Source: JAJPJG01 sp034667645 (GTDB taxonomy: Bacteria > Verrucomicrobiota > Verrucomicrobiia > Chthoniobacterales > Chthoniobacteraceae). Taken from it: a stretch of 8,460 bases of DNA. Shown piece after piece: positions 1-8,460 of this stretch. The notes under the pieces are model-generated. The model did no database searches, was not told the origin of the DNA, and was given only the letters and a program-made list of their open reading frames with translations. Location of the stretch: assembly GCA_034667645.1 (NCBI GenBank), contig JAXDQV010000050.1:1-8460 (forward strand), in the 5' to 3' direction. The translations under genes were made by a program, and so were the position numbers. Position 1 is the first letter of the stretch, and every line of letters begins with the position of its first letter.

Positions 1-1079
1 CCCATTTTCCACATGTCCTGCTCGTGATGCAGCGCATGGATGACCGAGCCGGCGCCGAGGAAAAGCAGCGCCTTGAAAAACGCATGCGTGAAAAGATGAA
101 ACATCGCCGCGTGGCTCGAGGCGACGCCGACTGCCATCACCATGTAGCCGAGTTGCGAGAGCGTGGAATAGGCGAGCACGCGCTTGATGTCGTTTTGCTG
201 GGTCGCCATCAACGCCGCGAGAACTGCGGTGATGATGCCGATCCACGCAATGACGTCCTGCGCGTGTGGCGAGTTTTCGATGAGGAAAAAAACGCGCGTC
301 AACATGTAAACACCGGCGGCAACCATCGTGGCGGCGTGGATGAGCGCGGAGACGGGCGTCGGGCCTTCCATCGCATCGGGAAGCCAGACGTGGAGCGGGA
401 ACTGCGCGGATTTTCCGACCGCGCCGCAAAAGACGAGCAACGTGGCCGTCGTGAGATAAACCGGGTTCGCGGTGAGGGTGCCGAGATTTGCCTCAATCTC
501 CGTGAAGACCACCGACCCAGCCGCGAGCCAGACCATCAAGATACCGAGCATGAATCCGAAGTCGCCGAGGCGATTGGTGATGAACGCCTTGTTGGCGGCC
601 GCGGGCGGTGCCGGCTTGTCGAACCAATGCCCGATCAGCACGTAGGAACTCACGCCGACGAGTTCCCAGAAGATGAACATCATCACGAAGTTGTTCGCGA
701 GGACGATGCCGAGCATCGAGAACATGAACAGCGACAGGCCGGCGAAATAGCGCGATTTCCCCTCGTCGTCGGCCATGTAGCCAAGCGAATAAATGTGGAT
801 CAGCGAGCCGACGCCGGTGACGACGAAGAGCATCGCTTTGCTGAGCCGATCAACCGTGAAGCCGATCGGGACGAAGAAATCGGTGCCGAAGTTCAACCAC
901 GGCACCTGAACCGCAGCGGCCGGCTCTTTTTGAAAAAACAAAATGCAGGTGCCGGCAAACGAAACGAGCACGGCCGACACGGAAATCATCGCGCTGACGT
1001 TGCGCAACCGCTGCGTGGCGAGCGTGATGATCACCGCGCTGCACAGCGGCGCGAGGAGAATGATCCAGGGAAGAGCCAT
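1..1079 (-). CDS. nuoL: NADH-quinone oxidoreductase subunit L, N-terminal part (cut by window edge)
   Basis: This is the N-terminal 359 residues of the largest antiporter-like membrane subunit of Complex I, which carries one of the proton channels and, in its missing C-terminal part, the long lateral helix. The family is usually a little over 600 residues, so about 40% lies beyond the left edge. I translated it from the ATG at 1077-1079, one base after the nuoK stop (TAG, 1081-1083). Diagnostic motifs are FWELVGVSSYVLIG around residues 137-150 with the channel glutamate E139, GKSAQFPLHVWLPDAMEGPT around 222-241 with channel lysine K223, LIHAATMVAAGVYM with H248, NDIKRVLAYSTLSQLGYM around 296-313 with K299, and THAFFKALLFL around 331-341 with H332 and K336. 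Hydrophobic segments alternate with short polar loops throughout, as expected. All channel residues checked are present and the frame is clean to the edge. It is the last visible gene of the operon; nuoM would be expected next. Confidence 0.97.
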   Translation of the reverse strand, partial: MALPWIILLAPLCSAVIITLATQRLRNVSAMISVSAVLVSFAGTCILFFQKEPAAAVQVPWLNFGTDFFVPIGFTVDRLSKAMLFVVTGVGSLIHIYSLGYMADDEGKSRYFAGLSLFMFSMLGIVLANNFVMMFIFWELVGVSSYVLIGHWFDKPAPPAAANKAFITNRLGDFGFMLGILMVWLAAGSVVFTEIEANLGTLTANPVYLTTATLLVFCGAVGKSAQFPLHVWLPDAMEGPTPVSALIHAATMVAAGVYMLTRVFFLIENSPHAQDVIAWIGIITAVLAALMATQQNDIKRVLAYSTLSQLGYMVMAVGVASSHAAMFHLFTHAFFKALLFLGAGSVIHALHHEQDMWKM

Positions 1080-1080
1080 C

Positions 1081-1401
1081 CTAGAATTTCATCGAACTGA
1101 TGTCCTCGACGTGCGTGGTGTGGCGGGCGCGGTAGAGCGCGACGATGATCGCGAGACCGACTGCGACCTCGGCGGCGGCGACGGTGATGATGAAAAAGAC
1201 GAGCATCTGGCCGTTATAGTTTGGCAGGCCGCTTGGCCCGACCTGGAAACGGGAAAACGCGACCAGGGAGAGATTCGCCGCGTTGAGCATGAGCTCCAGG
1301 CACATGAAGATGATGATGATATTCCGCCGCAGCATTACGCCCGCAAAGCCGATCGCGAAAAGCAAACCACTGACGAGGAGCGTGTCGTTGAGCGTGATCA
1401 T
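1081..1401 (-). CDS. nuoK: NADH-quinone oxidoreductase subunit K
   Basis: This is the small three-helix membrane subunit of Complex I (homologous to mitochondrial ND4L), lying between NuoJ and the antiporter-like subunits. At 106 residues it is close to the usual ~100. Three hydrophobic segments are visible, at about 5-23, 28-50 and 65-90. The conserved membrane glutamates of the central hydrophilic axis are present: E36 in CLELMLNAAN and E78 in AAAEVAVGLAI (equivalent to E36 and E72 of E. coli). The start ATG (1399-1401) overlaps the nuoJ stop as ATGA and no strong Shine-Dalgarno is visible, so translation probably depends on coupling to nuoJ. The stop is TAG, followed after one base by nuoL. 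Identification is secure from sequence and position. Confidence 0.97.
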   Translation of the reverse strand: MITLNDTLLVSGLLFAIGFAGVMLRRNIIIIFMCLELMLNAANLSLVAFSRFQVGPSGLPNYNGQMLVFFIITVAAAEVAVGLAIIVALYRARHTTHVEDISSMKF

Positions 1402-1901
1402 TTGAGTTCGCGCTTGCTCAGCACGACGACGCCGATGCTCGCGACGAGGAGCAGCACGCCGACGACCTGAAACGGCAGGTTGAAGGCGGTGAAAAGCGTG
1501 GTCCCGATGTTTCGCACGTCATCGAGATTGCCCGCTTGCAGCGGCGGGAAAGGCTGCTTGCCGCCCGGCAGGCGATGAATGACGGCCATGAGCTGAACGA
1601 CAAATGCGATCGCCACCAGTGAACCGCCGATGGTCGCCACGGCGTTGATCCGACGCCTCTGCTCCACCCGGAGATCGAGCAGCATAATGATGAAAAGGAA
1701 CAACACCATGACCGCGCCCGCGTAAACCAAAACCTGAATCGTCCCGATGAAATAGGCATCGAGCGAAACGTAAAGCGCCGCGAGGCTGATGAACGACACG
1801 ACGAGGCTCATCGCGCTCGCAACCGGGTGGCGGTTGACCACGACGGACGCCGCGAAACCGAGCATCAACAATGAAAAAATCCAAAAAAGAATGGGCGACA
1901 T
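1398..1901 (-). CDS. nuoJ: NADH-quinone oxidoreductase subunit J
   Basis: This is the membrane subunit homologous to mitochondrial ND6. It packs between NuoH/NuoA and NuoK and carries the transmembrane helix with a pi-bulge that is thought to link quinone reduction to proton pumping. It is 167 residues long with five predicted hydrophobic segments (about 3-21, 27-46, 50-75, 88-109 and 143-162). The conserved segment IQVLVYAGAVMVLFLFIIML lies at about 55-74, with the conserved Tyr at 60. The segment at about 110-135, between the fourth and fifth helices, is polar. The ATG (1899-1901) follows the stop of the upstream exported-protein gene by 13 bases, the longest gap in the window, with only a weak purine stretch (TGAAG) directly before it. 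Its stop overlaps the nuoK start. Confidence 0.96.
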   Translation of the reverse strand: MSPILFWIFSLLMLGFAASVVVNRHPVASAMSLVVSFISLAALYVSLDAYFIGTIQVLVYAGAVMVLFLFIIMLLDLRVEQRRRINAVATIGGSLVAIAFVVQLMAVIHRLPGGKQPFPPLQAGNLDDVRNIGTTLFTAFNLPFQVVGVLLLVASIGVVVLSKRELK

Positions 1902-1914
1902 CTTCAGTGGACGG

Positions 1915-2466
1915 TCAGGGTTTGGGAGAAAACGGAGAATACTCGCCTGTCACGAGAATCACGTGGGGTGCGTTGTATTTATTGGCTCTCAGCCGCAGGG
2001 TTTCGCCGGCTTTGAGGTGTTTTGCGAAAACCACCCACTCCCGGTTTCCTTTGTCCACGAGCGCGCCTTCCGCTTTTCCGAGCACGGACCAGCCGCGTTT
2101 TTTGAAATCCTTTTCCTCCCAGCGTTCGTCCATCCAGCCCCCTTGCTGATTTCCTTCGTAGCCGTAATCGCAGGCGACAAAAATCCAACCCTCCTTCGTT
2201 ACCGTGAGGTCAGCGACGCCGTTGGTTTTCTTTCCGTGTTCGTCGGAAAAGATTTGCGCCTTCAATTCGAGAAACTTCTTCGGGACCTTCGACCAGTAAC
2301 CCCCTTCCACCAGCGGTTCTGCCTTCATATTGACGACCGTTGCCTCGCCGGCCGTGCGTTGCACCGCCGGCCAATCGACGGCCAGCAGTGATTGACCCGC
2401 CATCAGCCACAGACACAAAGCGCCCATACGGAAACCCCGGTTCGTGCGAAAAGGCAGCGACGTCAT
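1915..2466 (-). CDS. Exported protein of unknown function embedded between nuoI and nuoJ
   Basis: This encodes 183 residues with no family I recognise. I chose the ATG at 2464-2466 because it overlaps the nuoI stop as ATGA, the junction style used across this operon; the open frame continues upstream to 2619 but that part is a low-complexity Arg/His-rich shadow of nuoI. The N-terminus looks like a Sec signal peptide: arginines at 7, 10 and 13, a hydrophobic core at about 14-28 (MGALCLWLMAG...), and a plausible cut after Ala29 (SLLA/VDW). The mature part of ~154 residues is soluble, has seven tryptophans, many Lys/Glu and only one cysteine (C99), so no disulfide or cluster site. Alternating hydrophobic stretches such as GWIFVACDYGYEG, EWVVFAKHL and HVILVTGEY suggest a mostly beta fold. 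A periplasmic or extracellular location is inferred. A lipobox is absent. It could be an assembly or surface factor for Complex I or simply a passenger; the sequence does not decide. Confidence 0.8.
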   Translation of the reverse strand: MTSLPFRTNRGFRMGALCLWLMAGQSLLAVDWPAVQRTAGEATVVNMKAEPLVEGGYWSKVPKKFLELKAQIFSDEHGKKTNGVADLTVTKEGWIFVACDYGYEGNQQGGWMDERWEEKDFKKRGWSVLGKAEGALVDKGNREWVVFAKHLKAGETLRLRANKYNAPHVILVTGEYSPFSPKP

Positions 2467-2993
2467 TTCAGTGAATTCCACTTGTTGACGACGCCATGCA
2501 TGACTCCGCCCAGCTCGTAGAGCTTCGTTTTGTCGTGGACCATTTCCGCGCGCGTGGTGCCGGTGATTGCGTAATCTTTTCGCAGGAAAATCGCCTGCTC
2601 GGGGCAGACTTCCTCGCACAGGCCGCAGTAAATGCAGCGGATCATGTCGATGTCGAAAGCCTGCGGAAATTTTTCAACCTTCGCCCACTTATTCTCCGCC
2701 GGAATCTCACCCGGCTTGATGGTGATCGCGCGCGGCGGACAGATGAATTCACAAAGCTGGCACGCCACACAGCGCTCGCGGCCCTGCTCGTCTCGCACGA
2801 GCGTCGGCGCGCCGCGATAATGCGCCGGCATGCTCGAGTCCCATTTTTCCTCGGGGTATTGCATCACGACTTTCGTGCGGCCGAGGAGCATGTTCTTTAA
2901 GTGTTTGAACGTGATCGCGAGACCGGCCACGACCTGCGGCAGGTAGAGTTTTTCCGCGAAGGTGAGCTTGGGACGATGAACGATGTAGGCCAT
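2463..2993 (-). CDS. nuoI: NADH-quinone oxidoreductase subunit I (2 x [4Fe-4S] ferredoxin-like)
   Basis: This is the connecting subunit that holds clusters N6a and N6b and passes electrons from NuoG to N2 in NuoB. It has 176 residues, within the usual range. Two ferredoxin motifs are complete: C75, C78, C81 and C85 (CVACQLCEFICPP) and C120, C123, C126 and C130 (CIYCGLCEEVCPE). The N-terminal ~40 residues form the amphipathic membrane-anchoring segment typical of the family (VVAGLAITFKHLKNML). The sequence ERCVACQLCEFICPPRAI is characteristic of NuoI. The ATG (2991-2993) comes one base after the nuoH stop. The TGA (2463-2465) overlaps the ATG of the exported-protein gene rather than that of nuoJ, which is the unusual point of this locus. 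Confidence 0.98.
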   Translation of the reverse strand: MAYIVHRPKLTFAEKLYLPQVVAGLAITFKHLKNMLLGRTKVVMQYPEEKWDSSMPAHYRGAPTLVRDEQGRERCVACQLCEFICPPRAITIKPGEIPAENKWAKVEKFPQAFDIDMIRCIYCGLCEEVCPEQAIFLRKDYAITGTTRAEMVHDKTKLYELGGVMHGVVNKWNSLK

Positions 2994-2994
2994 G

Positions 2995-4155
2995 TCAGTT
3001 CGGGAAAAGCGCGAGGATTCCCGCTGTCACAAACACGTTCACCAGCGCGATTTCAAAAAAGAAAATCCAGCCGAGCCGCATGAGCTGGTCGTAACGGAAA
3101 CGCGGCAGCGTCCAGCGCACCCAGATGAAGAACAAAAGCAGCACGCCGACTTTCGCAAAGAACGCGGTGATATTCACCAGGCCCCAGATCCAGGATGGCA
3201 AGCGGTGAAGAAATTCCAGGCCCCCCTGCCCTGCCCCATCGGGAATAAACGGCAGGTGCCAGCCCCCAAGGAAAAGGGTCACGACAAGCGACGAGCCGGC
3301 GATCATCGCGGCATATTCCCCGAGGAAAAAGAGCGCGAACTTCATCGACGAGTATTCCGTGTGATAGCCGCCAACGAGTTCCTGTTCCGCCTCGGGCAGA
3401 TCGAAGGGAAGGCGGTTCGTCTCGGCGAACATCGAGATGGTGAAAACGAAAAATGAGATGCAGATCGGAATCCACAAAAGGATCTCCAGTTTCGACAAAT
3501 GCCCGTCGGTAAAGGGAACGAGCAGCCAGCCGTGATCGCGCTGGTAGTTTACGATTTCCGGCAGATTCAGGCGTCCCAAAATCATGAACAACGGGACGAC
3601 GGAAAGGCCGAGCGCGAGCTCGTAGCTGATCATCTGCGAGCTCGAGCGGATCCCGCCGAGAAACGAATATTTTGAGTTCGCCGACCAGCCCGCGAGCACG
3701 ATGCCGTAAACACTTAGCGAGGAAATCGCGAAGATGAAAAGCGGGCCGACGTTGACGTTTGCAATCACCATCGGCACGCCGAGAAAGGAACTGCCAAATG
3801 GAATGACGGCCAGCGTGACGATGACCGCGGCGATGCCGAGTCCGGGCGCAATCCAGTAGTAGAACTTGTTCACGTGCGCGGGCGTGAAGTCTTCTTTCGT
3901 CAGCAGTTTGACCGCATCGGCGATCGGCTGGCCGAGTCCGCCGAGGAACGGAGAAATGTCCTTTTTAAATCCCAGCAACGTCGTCGGAAACCCGGTGCGA
4001 TTTGGTCCGACGCGATCCTGGATCAGCGCGCTGACCCGGCGCTCCGCGTAGACCGTGTAGGAGACCATCGGCAGGACGACGAAAAAGAGCACGAAGACTG
4101 TTTTCGCCAGCGAAGTCGCGATCAAAAACCAGTCGAGTGAAAGCAGCGTGTCCAT
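2995..4155 (-). CDS. nuoH: NADH-quinone oxidoreductase subunit H
   Basis: This is the membrane subunit homologous to mitochondrial ND1. It forms much of the quinone-access channel and the first proton path (E-channel) at the junction with the peripheral arm. It has 386 residues, somewhat longer than E. coli (325) and Thermus (365), with about eight hydrophobic segments. Family signatures are present: AERRVSALIQDRVGPNR at 37-53, LGQPIADAVKLLTKED at 74-89, GWSANSKYSFLGGIRSSSQM at 156-175, AETNRLPFDLPEAEQELVGG around 244-263 followed by YHTEYSSMKFALFFLGEY, and RWTLPRFRYDQLMRLGW at 347-363. Part of the extra length is in loops near 203-222 and 300-318. The ATG (4153-4155) follows the nuoG stop by four bases; the stop of nuoG is part of a weak TAGGA ribosome-binding sequence. 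Confidence 0.98.
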   Translation of the reverse strand: MDTLLSLDWFLIATSLAKTVFVLFFVVLPMVSYTVYAERRVSALIQDRVGPNRTGFPTTLLGFKKDISPFLGGLGQPIADAVKLLTKEDFTPAHVNKFYYWIAPGLGIAAVIVTLAVIPFGSSFLGVPMVIANVNVGPLFIFAISSLSVYGIVLAGWSANSKYSFLGGIRSSSQMISYELALGLSVVPLFMILGRLNLPEIVNYQRDHGWLLVPFTDGHLSKLEILLWIPICISFFVFTISMFAETNRLPFDLPEAEQELVGGYHTEYSSMKFALFFLGEYAAMIAGSSLVVTLFLGGWHLPFIPDGAGQGGLEFLHRLPSWIWGLVNITAFFAKVGVLLLFFIWVRWTLPRFRYDQLMRLGWIFFFEIALVNVFVTAGILALFPN

Positions 4156-4159
4156 AATC

Positions 4160-5859
4160 CTACGGCGTCTTCGCGACGGGTTGATCCGCGTCCAACCGCG
4201 CTGCGGCTTGATTCGCGGGCTTTGGCAAAAGCTGCACGCCGAGGTCGCCGATCTTGCTCAGGCTCAAGTTCGCCAGTGCCGGGACCGCCGCCGACATCTG
4301 CTTGAAGACGTCCTCGATCATGTAAATGCCGTTCGAGCCGGAGGCGCCTTGCACGAGGTCACGCAGAATCTCCCAGTCGTCGCGTGCCTCGCCCGGGGGC
4401 TGGATCGCGCGGTTCAAACGCTGGAGGCGTCCGTCCTTGTTGATCATCGAACCGCGCTTCTCCGCAAAGCCGCAGCCCGGCAAAACAATGTGCGCAAGCT
4501 TCGTCGTGGCGTTGGGAAGAGTGTTCATCGCGACGATCAACTGTGCGTTCGCAATTTCGTTCCCGAGAAACTCCGTCGCCTCTTCGCCGAACACGATGAG
4601 CGCTTTGACGAGGCCCGTTTTCAAGCCGGTCGAAATCTCACGAAGCCGCGCGCCCGGTTCGGAAGTCATCCCCATCAGCTTCGCGCCCGCCGTGTTCGGA
4701 TTGCGATCGGCGCTCAGCAAAATGTCGTCGCCCACGCCGATGTGCGGCACGATGTCGTGCAATCGCACGTTGAGCGCCTCGGCGAGACGACGCGCGAGAA
4801 AAAGCTCCTCGTTCGTCATCCTGCCCGAGGCGACGATCGCGACTTCGAAGCCGGCGAATTTCTTCAATGCCGTGGCTGCGCGCGAGATCGCCACTTCCCA
4901 CGACGTGACCACATGACCGCCCGCCGGCCCTTTCACCATCGGCATCGTCAGGCGCTCCGGGCTGTGCAGATGATGAAAATTCAACCGCCCGTAATCACAC
5001 ATCCAGACGGAGTTCACGTCGTTGTTTTCACGCGGCGTCTGGCGATAAATCACGTTCTCCCGTGAGCCGATGACAGTGTTGCAACCGGTGGCGCAACTCG
5101 TGCAAAAACTACGCGTTTCTTTCAAAAACCAGACGCGCATTTTGAACCGAAAATCGGTGGAGGTGAGCGCGCCGACCGGACAGATGTCCACGGTGTTCAA
5201 CGAGTAATTGCTCTCGAGTGCGCGCTCGGAATGGCAGGCGATCGTGCTGAAGGAGCCGCGGTCAACGATGCCGAGCACGTCGTCTTTTGCGACCTCATTC
5301 ATGAAGCGAATGCAGCGGGTGCAGAGGATGCAGCGCTCGGCGTCGAGCGTCACGCGCGGCCCGAGTTCCACGTTTTTCGGCTTCTTCACCTTGTGCTCGA
5401 GAAAGCGCGATTTGCCGTTGCCGTATTCGACGGAAAACTCCTGCAAGCGGCACTCGCCGGCCTGGTCGCAGATCGGGCAATCGAGCGGATGATTGATCAG
5501 CAAAAACTCCATCACGCCCTGCCGGCATTCCTTCACCATCGCCGAGTCGGTGCGAATGCCCATTCCTTCCGCGATGTCCTGCGCGCAGGAGATTTGCGGA
5601 CGCGGGATCCAGCCGATCTCCGCTTTCCCATCCGCGCCGATGATCGGTTTGCGATCCGGCCCCATTTTCGGCATGCCCATTTCGATCAGGCACATCCGGC
5701 AATTTCCCGGCGACGAAAGCTTCGGGTGATAGCAATAACGCGGGATGAACTTTGCCGCCTGATTGCACGCCTCGATCACGCGCGTTCCTTTCGGGAACTG
5801 CATCCAGACTCCGTCGATCTGGACGTTGAGCATTTGCACGGGAGCTGCGGTTTCGGTGC

Positions 5860-5863
<4 letters not shown>
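4160..5863 (-). CDS. nuoG: NADH-quinone oxidoreductase subunit G, shortened, with N7 cluster ligands
   Basis: This is the iron-sulfur subunit that carries electrons from NuoF to NuoI. All cluster ligands are visible: 2Fe-2S N1b at C44, C55, C58 and C93; N5 at H125, C129, C132 and C138 (HPLDCPICDQAGEC); N4 at C178, C181, C184 and C228 (CILCTRC and CPVGAL); and the optional 4Fe-4S N7 at C254, C257, C261 and C289 (CTSCATGC and MCDYGR). The C58-C93 spacing of 34 matches what I recall for Thermus Nqo3 rather than E. coli. The molybdopterin-oxidoreductase-like domain (about 300-520) is abridged: it keeps a Rossmann-like piece and the VLPGCGFAEKRGSMIN...DWEIL region, but total length is 567 against roughly 780 in Thermus and 900 in E. 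coli. The frame is clean, so this looks like natural compaction. The ATG overlaps the nuoEF stop as ATGA. Confidence 0.97.
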
Positions 5864-7883
<2,020 letters not shown>

Positions 7884-7887
<4 letters not shown>

Positions 7888-8246
7888 TTCTTTTCCTCGG
7901 GGCTATCGGGCGATTTCTCACCGAAGTAAGGCGATTTGGAAATCAGCTTGTTATCCACAAAGTGGAGCACCACCGCTTGTCCATCCTGCTCGTAAATATA
8001 GCGCGTGCCCTCGACGACGGGCTTGCGAGTTTGAATTTCCATTTTGAAACTTTCGACCCGTGTCGGCACGCCGAGCATCGACTCGACCTCCTTTGGCGAG
8101 ACGCCGTGGTCAACTCCTTCCGCGCGCGGCGCATTCTCGGCGCGATCAAAGGCGCCGTTGACGGCATCGATGTTCGCGTTGGTGATCCGTTTGCCGCAGG
8201 CAGTCAGACCCAGCAATGTGGCAAAAACCAGCGACGAAATTCTCAT
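7884..8246 (-). CDS. Putative lipoprotein with a BamE/SmpA-like segment, between nuoD and nuoEF
   Basis: This encodes 120 residues. I took the ATG at 8244-8246 because it overlaps the nuoD stop as ATGA, has a GGGGGA sequence nine bases upstream, and starts a compact signal peptide (MRISSLVFATLLGLTAC). The lipobox LTAC with Cys17 predicts lipidation and signal peptidase II cleavage; the residue after Cys is Gly, so sorting to the outer membrane is possible in a Gram-negative. Residues ~48-103 resemble the SmpA/OmlA/BamE pattern: GVSPKEVESMLGVPTRVES, then GTRYIYEQDGQ, then AVVLHFVDNKLISKS (turn plus helix 'G-S-x-x-E-V-x-x-x-L-G-x-P', followed by aromatic beta strands). The C-terminus is charged and Pro/Ser/Lys-rich. 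The real BamE lies elsewhere in most genomes, so this is a paralogous or look-alike lipoprotein. Its role in a Complex I operon is unknown; the family assignment is by eye. Confidence 0.82.
7894..7898 (-). promoter_or_regulatory. Shine-Dalgarno of nuoEF
   Basis: Reading the minus strand, GAGGA precedes the nuoEF ATG (7885-7887) with six intervening bases (AAAGAA). It lies inside the last codons of the lipoprotein gene. It is the clearest ribosome-binding site in the window and supports independent as well as coupled initiation of the fusion protein. Confidence 0.7.
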
Positions 8247-8460
8247 CGGTCGCATTCCCCCATCACGAAATCGAGCGAGCCGAGAATCGCGACGACATCG
8301 CTCATCATGTGTCCGGGCAGGATCGCCGGCAGAATACTCAGGTTGCAAAAAGAAGGGGCGCGGATTTTCAGACGATGCGGAGTGCCGCCGCCGCGGGAGT
8401 TGATGTAAAAGCCGAGCTCGCCTTTCGGATTTTCCGCGGCGAAATACACTTCGCCCGGGG
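8243..8460 (-). CDS. nuoD: NADH-quinone oxidoreductase subunit D, C-terminal end (cut by window edge)
   Basis: The last 71 residues of the 49 kDa subunit are visible, ending at the TGA at 8243-8245; the start lies beyond the right edge, so whether it is fused to NuoC cannot be told. NuoD forms the quinone-binding pocket with NuoB next to cluster N2. The visible part matches the conserved family end: PGEVYFAAENPKGELGFYI, SRGGGTPHRLKIRAPSF, then GHMMSDVVAILGSLDFVMGE and the terminal CDR (usually VDR). These pieces are shared with the large subunit of NiFe hydrogenases, but the neighbours make Complex I certain. The stop overlaps the start of the lipoprotein gene as ATGA instead of leading directly into nuoE. 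Confidence 0.95.
   Translation of the reverse strand, partial: PGEVYFAAENPKGELGFYINSRGGGTPHRLKIRAPSFCNLSILPAILPGHMMSDVVAILGSLDFVMGECDR
8256..8261 (-). promoter_or_regulatory. Shine-Dalgarno that fixes the lipoprotein start
   Basis: Reading the minus strand, GGGGGA lies nine bases before the ATG at 8244-8246. A second in-frame ATG at 8253-8255 directly abuts this sequence and would leave no spacer, so the downstream ATG, which also overlaps the nuoD stop, is preferred. The site lies within the last codons of nuoD. Confidence 0.6.

Noticed and set aside
24..1100. Long plus-strand open frame of 358 codons covering the whole nuoL region
   Set aside because: It is the antisense shadow of nuoL. 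Its product is an improbable run of Arg, Asp, Glu and His with no hydrophobic core, while the minus strand encodes a textbook NuoL.
943..1470. Plus-strand open frame of 175 codons across the nuoL/nuoK/nuoJ junctions
   Set aside because: Antisense to three recognised genes; highly charged low-complexity product without family features.
1915..2466. Lipobox at Cys18 of the exported protein
   Set aside because: The cysteine is early in the hydrophobic core (GALC) with the main hydrophobic run after it, so lipid modification there is unlikely.
2467..2619. N-terminal extension of the exported protein into nuoI
   Set aside because: The extra 51 residues are Arg/His-rich shadow of nuoI, would bury the signal peptide, and the ATGA junction start is better supported.
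4148..5065. Plus-strand open frame of 305 codons opposite nuoG
   Set aside because: Arg/His/Asp-rich mirror of nuoG codons; all cluster motifs of NuoG lie on the minus strand.
8247..8348. N-terminal extension of the lipoprotein into nuoD
   Set aside because: It would place 34 charged residues before the signal peptide; the GGGGGA sequence and ATGA overlap favour the start at 8246.

Overview
The window is the middle-to-distal part of one respiratory Complex I operon (NADH:quinone oxidoreductase, Nuo/NDH-1). Every gene is on the minus strand, so the operon reads from right to left. In transcription order it holds: the C-terminal end of nuoD (cut by the right edge), a small lipoprotein gene with a BamE/SmpA-like look, a single-frame nuoE-nuoF fusion, nuoG, nuoH, nuoI, a gene for an exported protein of unknown function, nuoJ, nuoK, and the N-terminal part of nuoL (cut by the left edge). 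nuoA, nuoB and nuoC would be expected beyond the right edge, and nuoM and nuoN beyond the left; none is visible here.

The packing is extremely tight. Five of the nine gene junctions are ATGA start/stop overlaps, two have a single-base gap, one has 4 bases and the largest is 13 bases. I see no internal promoter, terminator, RNA gene, repeat array or mobile element, and no stretch is long enough to hold one outside coding sequence. The two non-nuo genes sit inside this chain, each joined by ATGA to its neighbour, so they look like long-established operon members rather than recent insertions.

Functionally the window covers the NADH-oxidising arm (NuoEF with FMN, a 2Fe-2S and a 4Fe-4S cluster; NuoG with one 2Fe-2S and three 4Fe-4S ligand sets), the connecting subunits (NuoD, NuoI), and the membrane arm (NuoH, NuoJ, NuoK, NuoL). 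All cofactor-ligating cysteines and the main proton-channel residues I looked for are present, so the enzyme looks intact and NADH-dependent.

The organism is a moderately GC-rich Gram-negative-type bacterium: it encodes a lipobox lipoprotein resembling outer-membrane BamE and a Sec-exported protein. The NuoE-NuoF fusion, the NuoG cysteine layout (very close to Thermus Nqo3, including the N7 cluster) and the extra exported proteins suggest a lineage outside Proteobacteria. Verrucomicrobiota or a neighbouring phylum is my best guess, with low confidence. The noteworthy features are the NuoEF fusion, a histidine-rich insert inside its NuoE 2Fe-2S domain, the shortened NuoG, and the two unexpected exported proteins embedded in the operon.
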